Of a stretch of DNA of 64,000 nt, positions 52,486 through 61,118 are shown piece by piece (the first letter of the stretch is position 1; every line of letters starts with the position of its first letter). The stretch is taken from assembly GCF_004345425.1 (NCBI RefSeq), contig NZ_SLVP01000010.1, positions 62,001 through 126,000 on the forward strand, in the 5' to 3' direction. A program made the translations under genes and the position numbers. The DNA is from Paenibacillus sp. BK033 (GTDB taxonomy: Bacteria > Bacillota > Bacilli > Paenibacillales > Paenibacillaceae). Below the pieces are notes generated by a model that was given only the letters and a program-made list of their open reading frames with translations, ran no database searches and was not told where the DNA came from.

Positions 52486-53640
52486 TCATTGCTGCTGCTC
52501 GCGGCTTCGGGCAGCGGTCATCTGCTGCCATACCGAGCCGGCCGCTTCCTCGCCGCGCTCGATTCGTTCAAGCGCCATTTGCGCTTGCAGCTGGATCTCG
52601 AACTCGGCGTCCTTCGCTGCCACGCGCAGCGCTTCAACGGCGCTCTCGTCGCCGGCTTCGTACAGGAAGCGCGCCGCGCGCCAGCGGACGAGCTTGTTCG
52701 GATCGCGCAGCGCATCAATCATCGGGCCGGTTGCGGCCGGATCGCCCCAATCGGACAACGTATCGCCGGCCGTACGGCGCACGGACACGGATTTGTCGCG
52801 CAGCGCCTCGAACAGGTAAGGCATAGCCTCCGGCGTGCGCAGATCGCCAAGATAAACGACGGCAAGACGGCGAATCGACATGTTCTCGTCATGCAGGGCT
52901 TTGGCAATCAGCGGCAGCAGCTCAGGCTCCGGAGCCATCCGCTCCAGCGCGGCGTAACGGACCTGCCATTCCGGCGATTCGAGGCGTTCGGCGATTTCTT
53001 CGCCGGACAGCGGAGCCGGTCTGGCGGGGGCAGTTGGCTCTTCGCCCGGACCTAATGCCTGAGCGGCGGAGATAAGCTCTTTCAGCCGGTCGGGCGTATA
53101 AGCAGCCTCCAGCTCCTTCACGATCTCGGCAGCAATTTCTTCAAGCTCGCCGTAACGGACGCCGAATTCCTCCAGCCTCCGCTCGCGGATCATCGATGCG
53201 CCGGCCGCTTCGGTTACGGCATCGGTGAACTTCTGCGGCAGCGCGGAGCGGGCTTCGCGCTCGCCATTCTTCACGCGTACCTGTATCGGAATGCCCCGGT
53301 ACATTTGGACAAGCACATGCGCCTCGCCATAGCTCTCGGCCGCAAGCGCGGCTCCTGCCGCGGCGTCGCCGTCATTGCCGCCTTGCAGCAGCGCTCTCGC
53401 GTCGGCGAGAATACGCGCCCAGTCCGCGCTGGCAACACGGTCCAGCGCGATAAAGTCGGCCGTGCGGAAGATGCTGCGCACGCCTTCGATGGCGAGGAGG
53501 GCTTTCAGCGGCTCCGGTGCGGATTCGATTTCTTTTTTCGTATAGGATTGTCTGATGCCGCGCGGTAGCGATTCATCCACGTTCAGCTTCATGGAATTCG
53601 GACTTGGAGTCGGTTCTATTGAAATAAGTTTCATTTTCAT
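52486..53640 (-). CDS. CvfC-like protein: Nfu N-terminal domain plus HEAT repeats
   Basis: 384 residues. The N-terminal ~90 residues resemble the Nfu/NifU N-terminal domain (ISIEPTPSPNSMKLNVDESLP, VRSIFRTADFIALDRV). A middle domain is the conserved virulence factor region (MYRGIPIQVRVKNGEREARSALPQKF), and from about residue 215 five HEAT-like repeats follow (WQVRYAALERMAPEPELLPLIAKAL, MSIRRLAVVYLGDLRTPEAMPYL, VSVRRTAGDTLSDWGDPAATGPM). It matches the CvfC family known in Staphylococcus and Bacillus; a scaffold role is assumed. GGGAGG precedes the ATG. Confidence 0.9.
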   Translation of the reverse strand: MKMKLISIEPTPSPNSMKLNVDESLPRGIRQSYTKKEIESAPEPLKALLAIEGVRSIFRTADFIALDRVASADWARILADARALLQGGNDGDAAAGAALAAESYGEAHVLVQMYRGIPIQVRVKNGEREARSALPQKFTDAVTEAAGASMIRERRLEEFGVRYGELEEIAAEIVKELEAAYTPDRLKELISAAQALGPGEEPTAPARPAPLSGEEIAERLESPEWQVRYAALERMAPEPELLPLIAKALHDENMSIRRLAVVYLGDLRTPEAMPYLFEALRDKSVSVRRTAGDTLSDWGDPAATGPMIDALRDPNKLVRWRAARFLYEAGDESAVEALRVAAKDAEFEIQLQAQMALERIERGEEAAGSVWQQMTAARSREQQQ

Positions 53641-53789
53641 TATGCCTCCCGTTCACTAACTTGAGCTTATAATCATAGTGTACATGAAAAAAACAGCTTA
53701 CGCGAATACAGCTCCGCAGCAGTTGATTGGACATTCCCAAGTTGGTATCTTTAAATAACAGGGCTAGACAATCTGGGAGGGATGTACGG

Positions 53790-54767
53790 TTGAAGCAGAA
53801 TAAATTTACGAAATTTACGAACAGCGAGCCGGTACAGCTGCAAAATTCCATGAAGCATCTACAACGATGGCGCCAGGAGCGTCTCCGTAAAATAAAAACG
53901 AAGGATTATTCCTATTCCGTTCCGAGCGTTGAGCCTGACCTTCCATTTTTGCATGAGAATCGGGCAAAGCCAGCTTTGACATGGGTTGGGCATTCCACTT
54001 TCTTTATTCAGCTTGCCGGAAAAAATATCATCACCGATCCGGTATGGGCCGGGCAGATGGCTTTTCAGAGAAGATTGGCACCGCCGGGGCTGCCGATTGA
54101 AGACGTACCACCGGTTGATATCATCCTTATCTCTCATTCCCATTACGATCATCTTCATATCCAATCGCTCCGGCGTCTTCAGGGCAACAAGCTGCTGCTG
54201 GTACCCGCAGGGCTCCGAACGAAGCTCAGGCTGAAGGGATTTACGAATGTAAGGGAGCTGCATTGGTGGGAGTCGGTTGTTATGGACGGCATCCGCGTTA
54301 CGTTTGTTCCCTCGCAGCATTGGACCCGCCGCAATCTGTGGGATATGAACAGCTCCCATTGGGGCGGTTGGGTTATGGAGCCGATTCGGAAGGATTCCTT
54401 GGATCCAACGATCTATTTCGCGGGTGACAGCGGTTATTTTTCCGGTTTCAAGGAGATAGGCAGCCGTTTCGATATCGACGTCGCTTTAATGCCGATAGGC
54501 GCTTACGAGCCGGAATGGTTCATGGGACCTCAGCATGTGACGCCGGAAGAAGCGCTGCAAGCGTTCGGGGATACGGGTGCGAAATGGTTTGTGCCGATGC
54601 ATTACGGGGCGTTCAAGCTTGCCGACGACACGCCTCGCGAGGCTCTGGACCGGCTTGCTAACGAGCGGGAACGAATTGGGCTGGATAAAGAACGCGTCCG
54701 AATTCTCCTTCATGGCGAAACTTGGCGCTGCCCAAGCCGCGAAAATAACAAACGAGAACAAGAGTAA
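53790..54767 (+). CDS. MBL-fold metallohydrolase (NAPE-PLD/UlaG-like)
   Basis: 325 residues from TTG 53790, eight bases after GGGAGGG; an ATG at 53782 is out of frame. The metal site HSHYDHLH, an upstream LTWVGHSTFFIQLAGKNIITDPVW and the later histidines and aspartate (SQHWTRR, FAGDSGYF, PMHYGAF) are the NAPE-hydrolysing phospholipase-D-like MBL pattern. The substrate may be a phosphodiester lipid or a lactone; it cannot be decided from sequence. The KQNKFTKFTNSEP start is common to Bacillota relatives. Confidence 0.9.
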   Translation: MKQNKFTKFTNSEPVQLQNSMKHLQRWRQERLRKIKTKDYSYSVPSVEPDLPFLHENRAKPALTWVGHSTFFIQLAGKNIITDPVWAGQMAFQRRLAPPGLPIEDVPPVDIILISHSHYDHLHIQSLRRLQGNKLLLVPAGLRTKLRLKGFTNVRELHWWESVVMDGIRVTFVPSQHWTRRNLWDMNSSHWGGWVMEPIRKDSLDPTIYFAGDSGYFSGFKEIGSRFDIDVALMPIGAYEPEWFMGPQHVTPEEALQAFGDTGAKWFVPMHYGAFKLADDTPREALDRLANERERIGLDKERVRILLHGETWRCPSRENNKREQE

Positions 54768-54879
54768 GCCAAATAAGCACAGTGACTCTCCGGGGCAGGA
54801 GAGCTATACTTATGGATATATTGTTGCAATCGATTATGGCCCATGCCTTCGCAGCATGAATCAGCAGAAATGGCCAGAA

Positions 54880-54898
54880 TATCGCCATTATGGTGATA
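54880..54898. promoter_or_regulatory. Inverted repeat before the second Gfo/Idh gene
   Basis: TATCGCCAT-T-ATGGTGATA, one mismatch, 28 bases before the start codon at 54926. Possible operator or a weak hairpin near the ribosome binding site. Confidence 0.35.
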
Positions 54899-54925
54899 AT
54901 TCATTTTAGGAGGAAACTAGAGAAC

Positions 54926-55996
54926 ATGAGTCAGCCTATTCGTCTTGGCATAATTGGAGCAGGGGCTATCGGCAAGGTCCACTTGGAAACATTCGCGAAG
55001 GTTGGAGCGGAATCGGTCTACGTTGCCGCGATTACCGATGCTTATTTGCCGCTTGCCGCGCAAAGAGCGGAGGAGTTTGGCGTAAGAACGGTTCACGAGA
55101 ACCCGCAGGCCCTGCTGGAGGATCCGGAAATCGATGCCGTGGTTATAGGCGTTCCGAACCAGTTTCATGCACCGCTCGCCATTGAAGCTTTAAAGCAGGG
55201 CAAGCATGTCTTGCTGGAAAAACCGATGGCGATTGATGCCGAGGCGGCCCGTACCATTTATGAAGCGCAGAAAGCTTCGGGCAAAGTGCTCATGATGGCG
55301 CAGCAAATGCGCTGGACCGGCATTAACCGTGCGATTAAAGCCCGTATAGAAAATGGCGATTTAGGCCGCATATATAATGTGAAGACGGGATGGTTCCGCA
55401 AAAAAGGAATCCCGGGCTGGGGTTCCTGGTTTACCCGCAAGGATATGGCGGGCGGCGGACCGCTTATCGATATCGGCGTTCATATGCTTGATCTGGCCCT
55501 TTATCTGATGGGCAATCCCAAGCCGGTATCCGTATACGGCTCCACTTATGCCGAGTTTGGTCCGGAACGCCGCGGTATCGGTACCTGGGGAACGCCAAAC
55601 TGGGAAGGTTATTATGACGTTGAAGACCTTGCATCCGCGCTTATCAAGCTGGACAACGGCGCAACACTTTCGCTAGAAGTGAGCTGGGCGGCACATGCGG
55701 CTGGCTTGAGCCAAGATCCTTTCGTTCACCTTATGGGCAAGGAAGGCGGCGCGGCGCTTATTGGCAATGACGGGAAATTCGTAACCCATGCAGGCGACGA
55801 GGTTGTCGAGTCGAACATCGAGCCGCTTGAGGGCGAGGAAGACCGCGTCTTGCTGAGCAAGCATTTCGTGGAATGCATCAACGAAGGCAAGGAGCCGATT
55901 TCCTCCGCGCTGTCGGGCTACACCAACAGCCGCATTTTGGACGCGATTTACGAATCGTCCCGCACCGGCAACGAAGTGAAGCTGAACTGGGATTAA
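54926..55996 (+). CDS. Gfo/Idh/MocA family oxidoreductase
   Basis: 356 residues from ATG 54926, eleven bases after AGGAGG. Rossmann motif GIIGAGAIGKVH, EKP motif in VLLEKPMAID, and a catalytic-type histidine in DIGVHMLDLALYL. Closest in pattern to inositol or scyllo-inositol 2-dehydrogenases and to other sugar dehydrogenases; the substrate is open. It stands alone with its own terminator. Confidence 0.9.
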   Translation: MSQPIRLGIIGAGAIGKVHLETFAKVGAESVYVAAITDAYLPLAAQRAEEFGVRTVHENPQALLEDPEIDAVVIGVPNQFHAPLAIEALKQGKHVLLEKPMAIDAEAARTIYEAQKASGKVLMMAQQMRWTGINRAIKARIENGDLGRIYNVKTGWFRKKGIPGWGSWFTRKDMAGGGPLIDIGVHMLDLALYLMGNPKPVSVYGSTYAEFGPERRGIGTWGTPNWEGYYDVEDLASALIKLDNGATLSLEVSWAAHAAGLSQDPFVHLMGKEGGAALIGNDGKFVTHAGDEVVESNIEPLEGEEDRVLLSKHFVECINEGKEPISSALSGYTNSRILDAIYESSRTGNEVKLNWD

Positions 55997-56010
55997 TAGT
56001 AGCATTAAAA

Positions 56011-56037
56011 AGGCTGCCGAAAGTGGCAGTCTTTTTT
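56011..56037 (+). terminator. Rho-independent terminator
   Basis: AGGCTGCC, loop GAAAGT, GGCAGTCT with one G-T pair, then TTTTT. Confidence 0.82.
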
Positions 56038-56134
56038 GTTTATCTTTTGCCACAAGGTGTAATTGAACGTTCAGACTGTGGTATAATGGTTCGAGATAAA
56101 TTGAGTTTGGAAGAGAAGGACGGGATTAAATACA

Positions 56135-57754
56135 ATGATTAGTACAAGCGGCATAACGCTTCGCTTCGGGAAGAAGCCACTATTCGAAGATGTAAATATT
56201 AAATTTACGCCTGGCAACTGCTATGGCTTGATTGGCGCGAACGGCGCCGGTAAATCGACGTTTCTGAAAATTTTGTCCGGCGAGGTTGAACAGTCCAGCG
56301 GCGAAGTTCACATTACCCCTGGCGAGCGCCTTGCGGTACTCAAGCAGAACCATTTCGAATACGATGAGTTCAACGTCCTCGAAACGGTTATTATGGGTCA
56401 CAAGAAGCTGTATGACGTCATGAAGGAGAAGGACGCCCTTTACGCGAAAGCGGACTTCACCGACGAAGACGGCATGCGCGCAGGCGAGCTGGAAGCCGAA
56501 TTCGCCGACATGAACGGCTGGGAAGCGGAATCGCAAGCAGCTGAGATGCTGAACGGTCTTGGCATCACTCCAGATCTTCATGATAAGAAAATGTCGGAGC
56601 TGGGCGGCAACGAGAAAGTTCGCGTCTTGCTTGCGCAGGCGTTGTTCGGCGAGCCGAACATCCTGCTCCTCGATGAGCCTACCAACCATTTGGACATCGA
56701 ATCGATCCGTTGGCTGGAGGATTTTCTGTCCGGCTATGAAGGCACCGTTGTGGTAGTCAGCCATGACCGTCACTTCCTGAACACCGTATGTACGCATATT
56801 GCGGACATCGACTTTGGCAAAATCCAAATGTACGTGGGCAACTACGACTTCTGGTACGAGTCTTCTCAGCTGGCTCTCGCGCTTCAACGCAGCGAGAACA
56901 AGAAGAAAGAAGACAAGATTAAAGAGCTCCAAGCGTTTGTCCAACGCTTTAGCGCGAATAAATCGAAGTCCAAGCAAGCGACTTCCCGTAAAAAATTGCT
57001 CGATAAAATTACGCTTGACGACATTCGTCCGTCGAACCGCAAGTATCCGTTCATCCAGTTCAAAGGCGAACGCGAAGCGGGCAAATCTTTGCTGCTTGTT
57101 GAAGGTCTGACGAAGACAATCGACGGCGAGAAGGTAATTGATAACTTGACGATTGCCGTGAACAAAGGCGACAAAATCGCTTTCGTTGGACCTAACGGCC
57201 TTCCGAAGACGGTGCTGTTCCAACTGCTGATGGGAGAGCTGGAGCCGGATTCCGGTTCGTATCAATGGGGCGTTACAACAACCCAAGGTTATTTCCCGAA
57301 AGACAATTCTCCTTACTTCGATGGCGTTGAGCTGAACCTCGTCGAATGGCTTCGTCAATATTCGAAGGATCCGGACGAAACGTTTATCCGCGGCTTCCTG
57401 GGCCGTATGCTCTTCTCCGGCGATGATGCGATGAAGAAAGCATCCGTTTTGTCCGGTGGCGAGAAAGTTCGCTGCATGCTTTCCAAAATCATGCTGAGCG
57501 GCGCAAACGTGTTTATCCTCGACGAGCCGACTAACCACTTGGACCTGGAGTCCATTACGGCGCTTAACAACGGTCTGACGGAAACGGATTGCACGGTCCT
57601 GTTTACTTCGCATGACCATCAGTTTGTGCAAACCATTGCGAACCGGATTATGGAGATTACGCCTAACGGCTTGATCGACAGAATGATGACTTACGACGAG
57701 TACCTTGAGAGCGAGGAGATTAAAGCTCTCCGCGAGCGTATGTACGCGGTATAA
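56135..57754 (+). CDS. ABC-F type ATP-binding protein (YkpA/YbiT group)
   Basis: 539 residues with two nucleotide-binding domains and no membrane part. First domain: Walker A GANGAGKST (residues 34-42), LSGG-type signature MSELGGNEKVR, Walker B NILLLDEPTNHLD and the H-loop VVSHDRHF. A charged linker (about 240-300) joins the second: Walker A here reads GPNGLPKT (352-359), with signature LSGGEKVRCML and Walker B VFILDEPTNHLD. P357 replaces the glycine before the lysine. ABC-F proteins bind the ribosome and modulate translation; the EQ2-type glutamates are present. The altered second Walker A suggests unequal ATP use by the two sites. Confidence 0.95.
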   Translation: MISTSGITLRFGKKPLFEDVNIKFTPGNCYGLIGANGAGKSTFLKILSGEVEQSSGEVHITPGERLAVLKQNHFEYDEFNVLETVIMGHKKLYDVMKEKDALYAKADFTDEDGMRAGELEAEFADMNGWEAESQAAEMLNGLGITPDLHDKKMSELGGNEKVRVLLAQALFGEPNILLLDEPTNHLDIESIRWLEDFLSGYEGTVVVVSHDRHFLNTVCTHIADIDFGKIQMYVGNYDFWYESSQLALALQRSENKKKEDKIKELQAFVQRFSANKSKSKQATSRKKLLDKITLDDIRPSNRKYPFIQFKGEREAGKSLLLVEGLTKTIDGEKVIDNLTIAVNKGDKIAFVGPNGLPKTVLFQLLMGELEPDSGSYQWGVTTTQGYFPKDNSPYFDGVELNLVEWLRQYSKDPDETFIRGFLGRMLFSGDDAMKKASVLSGGEKVRCMLSKIMLSGANVFILDEPTNHLDLESITALNNGLTETDCTVLFTSHDHQFVQTIANRIMEITPNGLIDRMMTYDEYLESEEIKALRERMYAV

Positions 57755-57764
57755 TCGCATAGAG

Positions 57765-57800
57765 AGAGCTGTACAGTCTTTCCTGTACGGCTCTTTTTTT
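57765..57800 (+). terminator. Rho-independent terminator
   Basis: AGAGCTGTACAG (57765-57776) pairs with CTGTACGGCTCT (57783-57794) with one G-T pair, followed by T's. Confidence 0.88.
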
Positions 57801-57875
57801 TCGTGTATGCATAAAAGCGCGCATAGGGTAAACACTGTTTCTTTAGACCCTATGAAATGAGGCCTGTTTACCGCA

Positions 57876-58772
57876 ATGAATCAGTATGAAGAGATCAAGC
57901 AGGGCGAGAAGGGAGCCTTGGTGAGTATCGGGGCTTATATCGGGCTGTCGGCCATCAAGCTGGGCGCCGGTTATTGGTTTGCCTCCGGAGCGCTTGTTGC
58001 GGACGGTTTTAATAACCTGACGGATATTATCGCTTCGGTTGCCGTATTGATTGGCCTTCGCATCTCCCAAAAGCCGCCCGACAAGGATCATCCTTACGGG
58101 CATTTCCGGGCGGAGACGATCGCCGCTCTTATTGCGTCGTTTATCATGGCAACGGTAGGCTTGCAGGTCATTATCAACACGGTACGTTCTCTATTCTCCG
58201 GTCAGGAGACCGTGCCTTCGCTGACTTCGGCATGGGTTGCTTTGTTTGCGGCAGCCTGTATGGGTGCCGTATACCTCTATAACCGCAGGCTGGCAAGCCG
58301 AATCAATAATCAGGCTTTGCATGCGGCCGCAAAAGATAATTTGTCCGACACGCTTGTCAGTATCGGCGCGGCAGTCGGGATTATCGGCGCCCAGTTCGGC
58401 CTGCCTTGGCTGGATCCGGTGGCCGCGCTTGCGGTTGGCGCCATTATATGCAAAACCGCCTGGGATATTTTCTACAGCTCGACCCATGCGCTGACGGATG
58501 GCTTTGACGCCAAGGAGCTGATGACGCTGCGCTCCACGATAGAGGGGACGAAGGGCGTCAAATCCATTAAGGACATTAAGGCCCGCGTACACGGGAGCAA
58601 TGTGCTCATCGACGTGATCGTGCAGGTTGATCCCGGTTTGACGCTTATTGAGAGTCATGGGATCAGCGATGAGATCGAGCGGCGGATGGAAGGCAAACAT
58701 AATATCATGAGCGTCCATGTGCATGTGGAGCCGCATGAGGAGCCCTATCCCGGTTCCGGGCCTCTGCATTAG
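57876..58772 (+). CDS. Cation diffusion facilitator, predicted Mn(II) exporter
   Basis: 298 residues, six membrane helices and a C-terminal cytoplasmic domain ending HVHVEPHEEP. The transport site has N46-x3-D50 in the second helix (NNLTD) and D154-x3-D158 in the fifth (DNLSD). Zinc transporters use HxxxD, while N/D-only sites are found in manganese exporters such as MntE and MneP/MneS, so Mn(II) or Fe(II) efflux is inferred. It precedes a long hairpin shared with the convergent acyltransferase gene. The 73-base gap upstream is too short for a yybP-ykoY riboswitch. Confidence 0.9.
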   Translation: MNQYEEIKQGEKGALVSIGAYIGLSAIKLGAGYWFASGALVADGFNNLTDIIASVAVLIGLRISQKPPDKDHPYGHFRAETIAALIASFIMATVGLQVIINTVRSLFSGQETVPSLTSAWVALFAAACMGAVYLYNRRLASRINNQALHAAAKDNLSDTLVSIGAAVGIIGAQFGLPWLDPVAALAVGAIICKTAWDIFYSSTHALTDGFDAKELMTLRSTIEGTKGVKSIKDIKARVHGSNVLIDVIVQVDPGLTLIESHGISDEIERRMEGKHNIMSVHVHVEPHEEPYPGSGPLH

Positions 58773-58773
58773 T

Positions 58774-58808
58774 CAAATAACCTTAGCCAAAGGGGCTAAG
58801 GTTATTTG
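58774..58808. terminator. Long hairpin between convergent genes
   Basis: CAAATAACCTTAGCC (58774-58788) pairs perfectly with GGCTAAGGTTATTTG (58794-58808). There is no T run on either side, so termination strength is uncertain. Confidence 0.6.
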
Positions 58809-58820
58809 GGTTTGAATGCA

Positions 58821-60005
58821 TTATGACTCTAGCCGACTCTCCGGTTGAACCGGTTGTAACGGGCGATTCTGCTTCTTGGGAAGGTTACCGAAGGCGATCC
58901 AGTTAAACGGCACATAACGGGCGAAGAAGCCAACAACGATCCAGGATGCAACCAGAGCGATAAAGAAGCCGCCTAGATACCACAGATGAAGCAGCCAGGC
59001 TGTACCCGTATCAAGCGGATGCTGTCGGTAGATCAGCAGGAAAAACGGATGAATCAGGTAAACGCCAAACGATAAAACACCAAGTCTTGCGATCAGTCCG
59101 CTTAAAACCTTCGGCAGTTTACTGGATAGAATAAATGCCAATTGCAATAAAACAATGGTTGTCAGTATACCGTGAACGTTCCATACAAAATCGAACAACG
59201 TAGTATTATACGCAGCCCGGTTAAGCCTAGTCTCATAATACAGATACGCATGCGTTAAGCCGGCAGCGATCCAGCATGTCCACAGGACGGTCCAGGTAAC
59301 GATCCGGACTGCAGTGGCATGATTCCTTGCGATGATAATCCATGCTTTAAGCTTTGGATAATAGATTCCTAGGGCAGCGCCAAGCAAATAATACGAAAAG
59401 TAGGAAAAGGACCAGCTGCCGCGATTCGCCACCGGCGTCTCCAAGCCGTATTTGTTGAGCAGGATGAATCCCCATTGGAGGACAAAACCTGCCGGAACCG
59501 CCCATATGACCGTTCTGGAATATTTTTTCATCAGCCATAAGAAAAAGGGGAACATCAGATAAAATTGAATATTGATAAACACGAAATACAGATGCGTATA
59601 AGCCTTTCCGGTAAGGATTTTATCGATAAAAAGATGAATTTCTGTCGATAGAGAGCGGTCCGAATAATATAGGTAATGAGATATCGTAAAGTAAAACAAG
59701 GAGAAGACCAAATACGGAATAATAATGTACAGCAGCCGCTTTTTATAAAAGCTCGCCAGCAATTGCTTGTCCAGCGGCCTAGAATAATAGTTATAAAAGA
59801 GAACGAAGCTGCTGACAAATATAAAGGTGGTTGTACCAATCTTCATGAAAATATTGAAAAAATTATACAGGAAAAAGTAATTCGAATTCACCATTTCGAC
59901 AGTGGCAAACGAAGTGGAGTGGACGGACAGGACACCGATAATAGCCATCGCCCTTACAAGCGACAGTTCGGGAATAGGGTCTCTTTTCTGAAGGTCTAGT
60001 GACAT
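58821..60005 (-). CDS. Acyltransferase 3 family membrane protein (copy A)
   Basis: 394 residues with about ten membrane helices. The acyltransferase-3 signature is LVRAMAIIGVLSVHSTSF with the conserved histidine, and the later VYLIHPFFLL segment is typical. Such proteins move acyl groups (O-acetyl or O-succinyl) across the membrane onto polysaccharides; IcaC is a relative. Very similar to the protein at 61119-62315. It has its own promoter region with phased repeats and is separated from the deacetylase gene by a terminator. Confidence 0.93.
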   Translation of the reverse strand: MSLDLQKRDPIPELSLVRAMAIIGVLSVHSTSFATVEMVNSNYFFLYNFFNIFMKIGTTTFIFVSSFVLFYNYYSRPLDKQLLASFYKKRLLYIIIPYLVFSLFYFTISHYLYYSDRSLSTEIHLFIDKILTGKAYTHLYFVFINIQFYLMFPFFLWLMKKYSRTVIWAVPAGFVLQWGFILLNKYGLETPVANRGSWSFSYFSYYLLGAALGIYYPKLKAWIIIARNHATAVRIVTWTVLWTCWIAAGLTHAYLYYETRLNRAAYNTTLFDFVWNVHGILTTIVLLQLAFILSSKLPKVLSGLIARLGVLSFGVYLIHPFFLLIYRQHPLDTGTAWLLHLWYLGGFFIALVASWIVVGFFARYVPFNWIAFGNLPKKQNRPLQPVQPESRLES

Positions 60006-60048
60006 GTGAACATGTATCCTTTCATAATGGCATGCTGTCGACCTAGCC

Positions 60049-60078
60049 AGTATAGTATAGGAAAGTTTAAGCGGACAA
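60049..60078 (-). promoter_or_regulatory. Promoter of acyltransferase copy A
   Basis: Leftward TTGTCC (60078-60073), 18 bases, TATACT (60054-60049). A second TATACT overlaps one base earlier at suboptimal spacing. Directly upstream are the 11-base phased repeats. Confidence 0.5.
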
Positions 60079-60096
60079 CTTATTTTAATCTTAAAA

Positions 60097-60124
60097 ACTT
60101 AACTAAAACTTAAGTGGATTTTAA
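60097..60124 (-). promoter_or_regulatory. Phased direct repeats (11-bp period), PhoP-box-like
   Basis: Reading leftward, TTAAAA, TTAAGT and TTAAGT start exactly 11 bases apart (plus-strand 119, 108 and 97) and end 18 bases before the -35 box; further AT-rich variants fill the gap. This spacing is that of OmpR/PhoB-family activator sites such as Bacillus PhoP boxes. Confidence 0.45.
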
Positions 60125-60170
60125 GTATTAAAAGGGATTTCTTCTCGAATTAAGCCTTCATGAAAGATTA

Positions 60171-60209
60171 AAAGCCCTTGGTCCTTCCGATTGGAGGACC
60201 AAGGGCTTT
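60171..60209 (-). terminator. Terminator of the deacetylase transcript
   Basis: AAAGCCCTTGGTCC (plus-strand 60171-60184) pairs with GGACCAAGGGCTTT, extended by inner pairs; leftward it is followed by TTTTAATCTTT. Confidence 0.75.
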
Positions 60210-60237
60210 AAGTTTTACAGCTCTGTTTCTTAAGAGA

Positions 60238-61095
60238 TTATCCGTATTTCTTCAACATCGCGAGGAATTTGTTGCCCGAGAGTGCCGGCGTTCCGGCGTT
60301 CAGGCGGAACGCCTCGTCCGATCCCGGTCTGTTAATGCCGGGATGCACGGTGAAGAATAAAGTGACGCCTGCATTTTTCTCAAGCTGCTTCGCCGTCGGG
60401 CTGAAAGCGCCGTAAGGGAAGGCAAGCATCTGACGCGTATTGTTCAGCTCTTCCTTCAGCCGTTTTTCCATCAGCTGGGCATCCGCTTCAATGCGCGCCA
60501 TGTATTCCTTCTTCGTCTCTACGCGGCCCTTGTCACGGAGGTAAATCGGATTGCTCAGCATAGGGCCTTTTTTCTTTCCGTTCTTATCAAGCGGAGCATA
60601 GTCATGCTGATTGTACGTATGGCTGTAGAAGCTGAAGCCTTCGCCTTTTAGCTTGCGCATCGTGTCCCAGGTCAAGTGCTTCGTGTGTACGTTTTGATTG
60701 TCGCTGCTTGAGCCAATGACGAAGTGCGTGGCCGGAAAATTGTACTTTTTCAAAATGGGAACCGCATATTGGTCAAAGCTTTCGTACCCGTCGTCAAAGG
60801 TAATAACAACGGCGTTATCCGGCACTTTCGCTTTGTGCTGCATGAAATCCTCGAACTGCTCTATGCTGATTACATGATAGCCGTTTTCCTTCAGAAGCTT
60901 CATATGAGTCCCGAAACGGCTCGGCGAAATCGTTGCTCCGCTTTCTTTCGCATCAATATGATGATACATAAGGACGATAACCTTGTTCTTGTAATGCAAA
61001 GGTTTGTTGGCGGAAGCCTCAAGCTGGTATTGGGACACCGGCCAAGTGATCGCAATGGCGATGACGAGGAGTGCAGCAATCACTTTCATTCTCAC
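60238..61095 (-). CDS. Polysaccharide deacetylase (CE4 family), surface anchored
   Basis: 285 residues from GTG 61095, eight bases after AGGAGG. An N-terminal signal anchor (VIAALLVIAIAITWPVS) places the enzyme outside. The NodB-type domain has VLMYHHID, the metal-site pair D101-D102 in VVITFDDGYESF, the histidines in SFYSHTYNQHDY, and LAFPYGAFSP. It is close in pattern to IcaB/PgaB-type poly-N-acetylglucosamine deacetylases. It starts 23 bases after acyltransferase copy B, with which it is co-transcribed, suggesting joint modification of a surface polysaccharide. Confidence 0.93.
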   Translation of the reverse strand: MRMKVIAALLVIAIAITWPVSQYQLEASANKPLHYKNKVIVLMYHHIDAKESGATISPSRFGTHMKLLKENGYHVISIEQFEDFMQHKAKVPDNAVVITFDDGYESFDQYAVPILKKYNFPATHFVIGSSSDNQNVHTKHLTWDTMRKLKGEGFSFYSHTYNQHDYAPLDKNGKKKGPMLSNPIYLRDKGRVETKKEYMARIEADAQLMEKRLKEELNNTRQMLAFPYGAFSPTAKQLEKNAGVTLFFTVHPGINRPGSDEAFRLNAGTPALSGNKFLAMLKKYG

Positions 61096-61118
61096 AACTT
61101 ATTCCTCCTAAGGATGTA

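Noticed and set aside
56180..57835. 551-codon open frame on the minus strand across the ABC-F gene
   Set aside because: The ABC-F gene has all expected motifs in frame; the antisense frame has none.
57801..57875. Manganese riboswitch before the CDF exporter
   Set aside because: Only about 75 bases separate the upstream terminator from the gene and the yybP-ykoY core motifs are not seen.
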